Source: Lichenostomus cassidix (taxonomy: Eukaryota; Chordata; Aves; Passeriformes; Meliphagidae). From it: a stretch of DNA of 64,000 nt. The stretch lies in the NCBI GenBank assembly GCA_008360975.2, contig CM039184.1, forward strand, positions 57,068,797 through 57,132,796. The letters are read 5' to 3'. A program made the position numbers and the translations under genes. Positions 56,937 through 64,000 of this stretch are shown in pieces (position 1 is the stretch's first letter; each line of letters begins with the position of its first letter). The notes below the pieces were generated by a model. That model was not told the DNA's origin. It did no database searches and saw nothing but the letters and a program-made list of their open reading frames with translations.

Positions 56937-59089
56937 AGCTCAGCAGGAACCAATGGGATTTGGATGCAGCAGAAAAATCACCTTTTCTCTCTGAGCAAAG
57001 CTGAGGGCTTTGTAAAAGATTTTCTTCTAATTGGCTTTCAATGCGATGTCCTCCAGAATCCATGGATGCCCTGGGAAAAGAATCCAGGAACGCTGAGCTG
57101 TGACTGAGTTTGGCTCTGAGCATCCTCTCCAGGGGTCTGACCCTGCTCAGGTGTGCAAACCTGCCTCAGTCGCCTGGGCAGGATGAGAAAATCTTTCCCT
57201 GTCCAGCCATGCAGCATTGCTGCAGCTCTCCATGGCAGCAGGGATGAGGATTTTGGGGCAGGGAGGTGGGGAGAAAAGCTCTGTGATTAACTGGTTGAAC
57301 TGAAGGAAAACCTCCTTTTGGAGCTATCCCAAAGCTATACTTTTCCACTTTTCACTGGCAAATCACTGGAACAAAATAAGACCATTTTGTTTATTTTGGA
57401 ACCTCTTCCCATTTAAAATAAATACTTTTGTGTTTTAAGCTGAAGCGAAACAAGGGAAATTTTGTTTCAAACAGAGACATCAAACTGGTTTTTTTTTGGG
57501 GGGGAAAGGTAAATTGAAGCTTTTCTTTTTCAAAATTGTCTGGTTTGGTTATTTCAACCCAAACAAGGGACTGAGATTGATATAAAACCACAGCATGTTG
57601 CAGGTGACCTGAAAGTGGATCTGTCAGTGTAGAAAGTTCCAAGCGAAAATGTTTTCCTGGCTCCACAACAATTGATTCCTGAGCAGAATTGGGATTTAAA
57701 GCCTGGGCCACACAGTTTAATCCACTCCCCCCCAAACCCAGCGAAATCCCTTTGGAACACCACGGGGGAGGAGGAGAAGGGGGGCAGAGAAATCTGCAGG
57801 GGAAAGAAAGGAGCAAACATAGAAGGCTCTGCTATCCACTTAAGTTGAAAATGAGAAAGAAAGCAGGGTGAGAACAGGACAATTAGAGCCTGAGCATCAC
57901 AGACCTTTCCAAAAGTGAGAGACAGCAGGGGGAATTAATGGACAGAAATGCAACCCAGTAATTAATTGATAAATGGCATTAGAGACTTTTCTAAAGAAGG
58001 AGAGGCCAACGTGACTTATCTTCCCCGAGGCAGGAGACAATTTCTCCCTCCTTTCACCTTGCAGATAAGGACAGAGAAGGAGGAATCTTCCCGTTTGGAG
58101 GCTTGGGAGGAATGTGGAAGGTGAAGACAAAAGGAAAAGGAAAAAGCCCCAGCTCCAGCACAGGGGGGCAGCTGGGGAAGAGCAGCCTGGAACAGCCCCA
58201 GGGAGTGATTCTGCCTGCAGGGATTGGAGCAAAGTGGGCAGGAAAATGGGAATAAAGTGGCTCCTGCAGCAAAGGCAATGGGATTACAGCCTGTAGGGAC
58301 AGAGGGATCAGGGGCTTTTCTGACAGGGTAAAAACGTGTATACATTTATTCATTCATTCCTGTTCCTCAGAATATTCCCCAACACCAAGCAATCCTTGAT
58401 CAAGGACTTCCTGAGCAAGAAGTGGTACTTTTTCTAATGGCTGTGTAAAGAAGGTGTTATAGGTTTATATACATATGTATATAGGTTTTATATATATATT
58501 CATATAGACATGTATATCTATATGAATATGAAGACACATAAAATAGAAAGTGGGATTTAAAACTTGCACCATTTCTGGTTTCCCCTTCACCTCCCCTGGC
58601 TGGGCAGGTCTGCAGTGGGAAATTCCACACCAGAGCAGCCCCTGGAACACATGGATTGTCCCTTGGATAAACCAAAGGGACAATCTTTGGTTTGTCCCTT
58701 TGGGCTCTCTGGGCTCTCCAGCTGCTGCTCTCGCTGGCTCCAAGCTGCTGCCAGGTGTCCCCTGTGTCCTGCTGCCCCCAGAGCTCCCTGGCAACTCTGT
58801 CACCTCCTGACACATCCCACCAGTGCCCCCAGCCTCACAGGTGCCCAATGGTGCAGAAATTATTTGTTCAAGGCTGAGTAAGCCAAATAATTGAGCCACT
58901 TCCCTCCTGCCCTCCCTCTTAGCAGCCAGGCTGGATCCCTAAGGCAGGATTGATGGGAACACACAAATTCCAGTGTCTGAGTGTCACCACTCCTGTCACA
59001 GCCAGTGGGGACCCAGGGCTCAGCTCAGTGACCTGGATCAGGTGGTTTGTGTCATCCCAGAGGCCCAAAGGGGTGCAGGATTCCTCCAG
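56937..59089. other. Unique sequence without a recognisable gene
   Basis: A/T-rich non-repetitive patch at 57840-58010 (CAGTAATTAATTGATAAATG). (TA)n-like DNA at 58458-58520 (TTTTATATATATATTCATAT). No gene. Confidence 0.45.
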
Positions 59090-59350
59090 CACACCAGGTT
59101 GCTCCAAGCCCTGTCCAGCCTGGCCTTGGACACTGCCAGGGATCCAGGGGCAGCACAGCTGCTCTGGGAATTCTATTCCAGGGCCTCCCCACCTTCCCAG
59201 GGAACAATTCCTTCCCAATTTCCAGCCATGTTTCACTACCTGCCCTTGTCAAAGGTCCTCTCCAGCTCTCTTCCATCCTCCTCTAGGTCCTGGAAGGTGC
59301 TGTAAGGTCTGCAAAGCCTCCTCTGCTCCAGGCTGAAGAAGAGAGCCCTG
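59090..59350 (-). mobile_element. CR1 LINE fragment, 3' region
   Basis: CACACCAGGTTGCTCCAAGC, CAGCCTGGCCTTGGACACTG, CCACCTTCCCAGGGAACAAT, then TCCTGGAAGGTGCTGTAAGG and CTCCTCTGCTCCAGGCTGAA. The extreme 3' end is missing. Confidence 0.92.
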
Positions 59351-59960
59351 AGTGCTCCACTCCCAACCTCACTGGAGAGCAGACAGGAGCAGCCCAGCAG
59401 CTCTTCATTCCTGTCATGAGAAAGGTGCAATTTGCAGCCAATTCCGAGGCAATGTGCTCAGCTGCCCCAGCTCATCCCTGAGCAGGTCACTCCTCATCAA
59501 GGACAGCTGGAATCACTCTCAGGACACTTGTGGCTCTGCTGTCCCTGCCGTGCCTCCTGAACTCTGCCCAAAGCACAGCCCTGGCATTTAGATTCCATTA
59601 AAACAAAAGCTCATGGCTCTGCCCGGGGAGGCAAGGAGGGAAGAGGGAAGGAGGAGGGAGCTGTGTCCTTGAGGCTCTGCAAGCTCACAGATCACACAGG
59701 GGCTGTCAGCGCCAGGGAATGAATGACAGGAGACAAAACAGGGCAGAGACACCGCCAAATCCATCCTGTTGTGTGCAACATCCCAGCTGGGCTCTGCTCT
59801 GAACATCCAGCCCTGCTCCACCCAGCCTGCCTCTGCCTGCCCGCTGGAGATGGAGGAGAGCAGCAGAGCTCACCCACTGCAGCTCTGGCACTAAAGCTGC
59901 TCAGGCCTCCTCCACCAGCCCAGGCTTTAGTGCATTAATTCCTCTGGGAGCTGGAAGGAG
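59351..59960. other. Unique sequence without a recognisable gene
   Basis: Nothing recognised. Confidence 0.5.
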
Positions 59961-59963
59961 GGG

Positions 59964-60062
59964 GAACAGCTGAAACTGAGCTGGAACAGCTGGAACAGCT
60001 GGAACTTAACTGAAGCTGAGCTGGAACAGAGCTGGAGCTGAGCTGGAGCTGAGCTGGAACCA
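59964..60062. repeat. GAGCTGGAAC minisatellite
   Basis: Mixed 10- and 11-base units GAGCTGGAAC, AGCTGGAAC and GAGCTGGAGCT in tandem. Confidence 0.9.
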
Positions 60063-60289
60063 GCCCTGCAGCCACTCTGCAGGTGGGATGGGATTTTGGA
60101 GTTGGGTGCTGGCAGTTTCCATGTTCTGGGGCTCCTCTGGGCTGTGGCAGAGCCCTGGAGGGGTTTGCAGCCCTGGGATGGGAAAAAAGGGAATCACCAG
60201 CACTTGGAGCTGAAACAGCCCAACAGAGGGTGGAACTCACACCTGCATTCCCACCTGGAACTGTGGGCAGCTTGGAGATCCCAGCATGG

Positions 60290-60755
60290 AAAGGACATGG
60301 AGGAGTTGGAGAGAGTCCAGAGGAGACACCAGGATGATCAGAGGGATGGAGCAGCTCTGTGGGGAGGAAAGGCTGGGAATGCTGGGAATGTTGGCTTGGA
60401 GAAGGGAAGGAGCCAGGGAGAGCTCCGAGCCCCTGGCAGGGCCTAAAGGGGCTCCAGGAGAGCTGCAGAGGGACTGGGGACAAGGCATGGAGGGACAGGA
60501 GACAGGGAATGGCTTCCCAGTGGGAAAGGGGAGCTTGGGCTGGGATGTTGGGAATGAGGGATTGCTGGCTGGGAGGGTGGGGAGGGGCTGGGCTGGAATT
60601 GCCAGAGCAGCTGTGGTGCCCCTGGATCCTTGGAGTGTCCAAGGCCAGCTTGGATCCACCTGGGACAGTGGAAGGTGTCCCTGCCATGGCAGGGGTGGCA
60701 CTGGATAGATTTAGGGTCCTTCCCACTGAAGCCATTCCCTGATTCCCTGAAAGGC
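60290..60755 (+). mobile_element. CR1 fragment, longest unbroken copy
   Basis: About 465 bases, starting before the 3' untranslated hairpin region: AGAGAGTCCAGAGGAGACAC, GATGATCAGAGGGATGGAGC, GGAGGAAAGGCTGGGAATGC, GAGGGTGGGGAGGGGCTGGG, CCATGGCAGGGGTGGCACTG, ending ATTCCCTGATTCCCTG. No reverse-transcriptase sequence. Confidence 0.95.
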
Positions 60756-61891
60756 ACAGCAGCATGAGGATGTTGGGGTTGCCCAGGCTGAGCTCTGCCA
60801 GCCCTGCAGCAGATCCTCACTGTGGTTATCCACCCTGCAGAGCTGCTCCCGAGCAGGGCAGGGAATCTCCCAGTGCAGACAGCAATGTGGGGCTTGAAGT
60901 TCAGTGCAGGAAGTTCTCCAGCCAATTGTCTGGTGGGTTTGTCACCCAGCCTGTGGTTGTCACTGGTGACAGTGATTCCCAAGGGTGTCATTGCTGATTT
61001 GCTTTTATCATCAGCTGCTTTTATCGTCCCTCCCAAGCTGAGCCACGGGAAGATCGCAGGCAGAGCTGACTTGATTAACGCCGTGTTTTGAAACCTTTCT
61101 GCATCTTGTTTAAATTGATTTTCTTTTGCTTCTGCTCAAAAAGGGGAAGGGGGGAAAAAAGTGCGCAACAAAATAAAAGCCAAAAAGAGCTCCAGCCAAG
61201 GGAACATCAAAGGGACTGAGCTGTTTTCAGTGCTGCTGTAAAAACCAAAACCATGCAAAGAGCAAACTGCATGAGTGATGATAATAAAGTGCCCGGGAAC
61301 AGAGCCCTGCAGAGGGCCTGACTCAGGCCTGAGATGTTTGCAGCACAAAAGCTTCACACGTGCAAAACCCTCCCGGGAAAGGCTCTGCTGAGGAGCCTGT
61401 GCCTGAAAAACCCTGCCAGGAATGATTTGGAGCTCAAAGAATGACTAAGCTTTGTCTTCCAGCCACGGCTTTTCTTCCTGCAAAGGGCAGCCAGGGGCAC
61501 AAAACCCAACAGAATGGAGCAGAAGGAAAAACAGTGGAAAAAACCCACCTGTGTTTGTGTGACGAGGAGAAAACAAGGCTGTTCATCCATAGCTGGGTCT
61601 GGATTCACTAAGCCAGGCCAGCCTTTGGCCACCTCAGGTCCAGTGGAGAGCAGGTGGCTCCTGTCACATTCCCTGGGGGTCACCTGCACCTCTGTCCTGT
61701 GTGTGAGCTGCTGGATTCCCCAGCTCTGGATTTACTCATCCCTGACAGCTTCCCGCAGCACAGGTCCTGTTGGGGACACCACGAGAGCCTCATTGCCATT
61801 GTCACAGTCCTGTCCTGCACTGCCACCTCAGCCCTGCCCCTCCCTGCTGCTTCCTGCCTCTTCCTGTTGGCACAGCCTTGCTGGGAGCTCA
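60756..61891. other. Unique sequence with a possible regulatory core
   Basis: No gene. Positions 60995-61380 are non-repetitive and A/T-leaning with a few CpGs: GCTTTTATCGTCCC, GACTTGATTAACGCCGTG and AAGTGCGCAACAAAATAAAA. Confidence 0.4.
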
Positions 61892-61957
61892 GACAGGTGA
61901 ATTCACAGACAGGTGAATTCACAGACAGGTGAATTCACAGACAAGTGAATTCACAGC
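61890..61957. repeat. 16-bp minisatellite
   Basis: Four units of ACAGGTGAATTCACAG. The core GTGAATTCAC is itself a palindrome. Confidence 0.95.
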
Positions 61958-62084
61958 CTGCTGGAAAATCAGCCCCAGTCTGGATCAAGGTCAGAAATGG
62001 GGACAAACCTTTCAGCAGGGCCTGTAGGTGCAGGACAAAGGGTGCTGGGTTTAAACTATTTTAGTTTAGGGTCCATTTAGAGTA

Positions 62085-62283
62085 GATCAAGGGAAGAATT
62101 TGTTGTGGTGACTGTGGTAAAACACTGGCCCGGGGTGCCCAGAGCAGCTGTGGTGCCCCTGGATCCCTGGCAATGTCCAAGGCCAGGTTGGACATTGGGT
62201 TTGGGGCAGCCTGGGATAGTGAAAGAAGTACCTGCCATGGCAGAGCAAATGGACTAGGTGGCCTTTAAAGGTCCCTTCCTCAT
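62085..62283 (+). mobile_element. CR1 LINE fragment, 3' end
   Basis: CGGGGTGCCCAGAGCAGCTG, GGTGCCCCTGGATCCCTGGC, GGCCAGGTTGGACATTGGG and GGCCTTTAAAGGTCCCTTCC. It stops before the terminal CCAACCCAAACC. Confidence 0.93.
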
Positions 62284-62424
62284 CTGCTGACAGGACCTGG
62301 ACGCCTGGATCTGCTGCAGTGCAGAGCCACACTGGGGTATTTCCACCCCAGTTCTACATTTCCAAACTTCCAAATTTTCCTCTTTGGAATTGTTTGGTTT
62401 GATTCTCTCTGGATGGAGCTTTTG

Positions 62425-62512
62425 TGGAAGTTGTCCATGCCCATGGCAGGGGAATTGGGATGAGCTCTAAGGCTCCTTCCAACCCAACCATTCCGTGATT
62501 CCATGGTTCTGT
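62425..62512 (+). mobile_element. Short CR1 3' end
   Basis: CATGCCCATGGCAGGGGAAT, GCTCCTTCCAACCCAACC, and tail ATTCCGTGATTCCATGG. Confidence 0.88.
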
Positions 62513-62565
62513 GACCTCAGCTGAGCAGCTGGATCCACACCAGGCACATTGCATGTGCTCCTGGC

Positions 62566-62820
62566 CCTGCAGGGACCTCTGAGCTCTGCAGGGACCTCTG
62601 AGCTCTGCAGGGACCTCTGAGCTCTGCAGGGACCTCTGTGCTCTCCATTGACACCTCTGAGCTTTGCAGCAATCCCTGAGCTCTCCAGGGACACCCCTGA
62701 GCTCTGCAGACACCCCTGAACTCTCCAGGGACCTCTGAGCTCTCCAGAGACACCTCTGTGCTCTCCAGATACCCCTGAGCTCTCCAGGAATACCCCTGTT
62801 CTCTCCAGGGACACCCCTGC
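62566..62820. repeat. 19-bp minisatellite, about 13 units
   Basis: Units of GAGCTCTGCAGGGACCTCT starting at 62581, 62600 and 62619, then increasingly degenerate and of varying length. It begins about 50 bases after a CR1 tail. Minus-strand frames read Arg/Ala/Gln/Ser-rich repeats. Confidence 0.94.
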
Positions 62821-63682
62821 CTTCACTCACCTGTGCTCTCCAAACCTTGGTGGCAGCAGCAGCAGCTCCTTCCCGTCAAGCAGGCTCATCCTCACGCAGC
62901 CCCAGCTCCAAATGTTGTCCAAACTCGCCCTGGTTTCTTCATTTGTTTCTCTGCCGAGGCTTTGAGGCAGGAAGGGAAGCTGGGGAGGGAGAGCTGTCCC
63001 TGCTCTGCCCCTGCTGGCACGGCAATGCTGCATCCCCAGCTCCCCTTGTGCTTCACAGCACCGGGACTTGAAAGGCACTGACTTCTTTAGGAACACTTGA
63101 GAGTTAGGGAGATAAGACATCAGCTTTAGGCAACATTTCAGCGACAGCTCTCGACAGGACCTCAGTGTTTGACATGTGTTGTAAAATATTATAAAGGGAT
63201 TTTTCTGCTTCTCTCCATGTATAGAGAGGAGTTGATGCGGAGAGCTAAAATCCAGCTGTGCTTTATAATTTCATTTTTAATGGGCCTGTTGCTGACTCTG
63301 AGGAGGGAGTTAGCAGCCCTGGATGGCAGGGATGGCTGGAGAGAGCAATCCCTTCTGCCAAAGACAAATACAGCAGAAAGAAAGAACAGGACTGCAAGAT
63401 GATAAATGGTCCAACTTCCTCGGCTGCAGGAGCCTCTTCATTAACTGCTCCACTGCTTTTTTGCCTCTTTTTTCTTTGATTTTTTTTTCTTTTGGCTCTG
63501 TGCACGTGTCTGGCTGCCCAGGATGTGCTGCCTGCCCGAGGCTGGGAGCTCCCATTCCAGCTCCTCCTCATCTCTCCCACCCCAGGATGCAGCATGAAGT
63601 GAGAAAATTTAAAGGGAAGAGAAAAAAAAAAAAAAGGAGAGAAAATAAAAGGAATTGTTAAAAAAATCATTTGGCAGTGCTG
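62821..63682. other. Unique sequence without a recognisable gene
   Basis: An A/T-leaning non-repetitive patch lies at about 63150-63290. Poly-T and poly-A tracts lie at 63479 and 63626. No gene. Confidence 0.45.
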
Positions 63683-63783
63683 GCAATGCTCTCAGGCACA
63701 GGGTGGGATTGTTGGGGTGTCCTGGGCAGTAGTTGCACTGGGTGATCCTGGTGGATCATTCCAACTCAGGATATTCCATGCGA
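63683..63783 (+). mobile_element. CR1 LINE fragment, 3' end
   Basis: GGCAATGCTCTCAGGCACAG, GGTGGGATTGTTGGGGTGTC and CCAACTCAGGATATTCCATG. Very close to the copy at 6987, but it keeps only one tail unit. Confidence 0.9.
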
Positions 63784-64000
63784 TGGTTTTACAGTTTAAT
63801 CAGCAATGTCACCTTGATGTCACCTGCATGCCAGGGGACAGAGCCTGCCTGGCCAGGACCCCACAGCCAATGGGCAAACCTGGGGCACCTCCCAGCTGGG
63901 GCTCCAGGGAGCCAAGGAGGAAACTTCTCATCCCAAAGTGCTCCAGAAAATCCCCAACTGCTGGAGCTCCCTGGGAGCCACTGGGACTCAGCCAGGCCCT

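Noticed and set aside
1..64000. A defence, CRISPR, phage or operon-type system
   Set aside because: There are no direct-repeat spacer arrays, no compact strings of genes, no ribosome binding sites and no microbial protein families. The repeats are avian.

Overview
The window reads as nuclear DNA from a bird, most likely a songbird. The main evidence is about 39 fragments of the avian CR1 (chicken repeat 1) LINE. Nearly all come from the last 50-480 bases of that element, and several end in its ATTCTRTG-type 8-bp tail. Three LTR copies from two families of old endogenous retrovirus and many micro- and minisatellites fit the same picture. I found no gene that I can call with confidence: there is no long reading frame with a recognisable domain, no rRNA or tRNA, no CRISPR and no bacterial-style operon. 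The long open frames present are produced by tandem repeats or by GC-rich DNA that is poor in stop codons. The stretch is best read as intergenic or intronic.

Layout. Positions 1-7,100 hold scattered CR1 pieces, a 10-bp minisatellite and a C-rich tract. At 7,104-7,500 one CR1 copy carries a tail of about 50 8-bp units, far longer than usual. At 8,025-8,605 there is a complete solo LTR with a 4-bp target duplication. From 9,200 to 17,900 there are more CR1 copies, a (CCCTT)n array, an A/T-rich unique stretch (about 16,040-16,460) and a CpG-rich patch (about 17,080-17,500). A 168-bp polypyrimidine tract lies at 18,911. At 21,395-22,111 a CR1 copy is split by a 262-bp solo LTR with a perfect 6-bp target duplication. 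A 76-bp near-identical, hairpin-capable element occurs at 24,128 and again at 27,919. From 28,900 to 45,200 there are minisatellites of 47, 33, 22 and 12 bp, a second (CCCTT)n array, (GAT)n and many CR1 copies. Positions 47,849-48,842 hold three unrelated tandem arrays within 1 kb. A second copy of the first LTR family ends at 49,911. At 54,120-54,266 there is an exon-like segment with good splice borders and an open frame. From 56,500 to the end there are CR1 copies and 16- and 19-bp minisatellites.

The features do not form a working system of genes. What connects them is mobile-element history: CR1 insertion, LTR insertion followed by recombination to solo LTRs, and growth of tandem repeats, often beside a CR1 end. 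The unique A/T-rich or CpG-rich stretches between repeats are the places where regulatory DNA would be expected, but conservation cannot be judged from one sequence.
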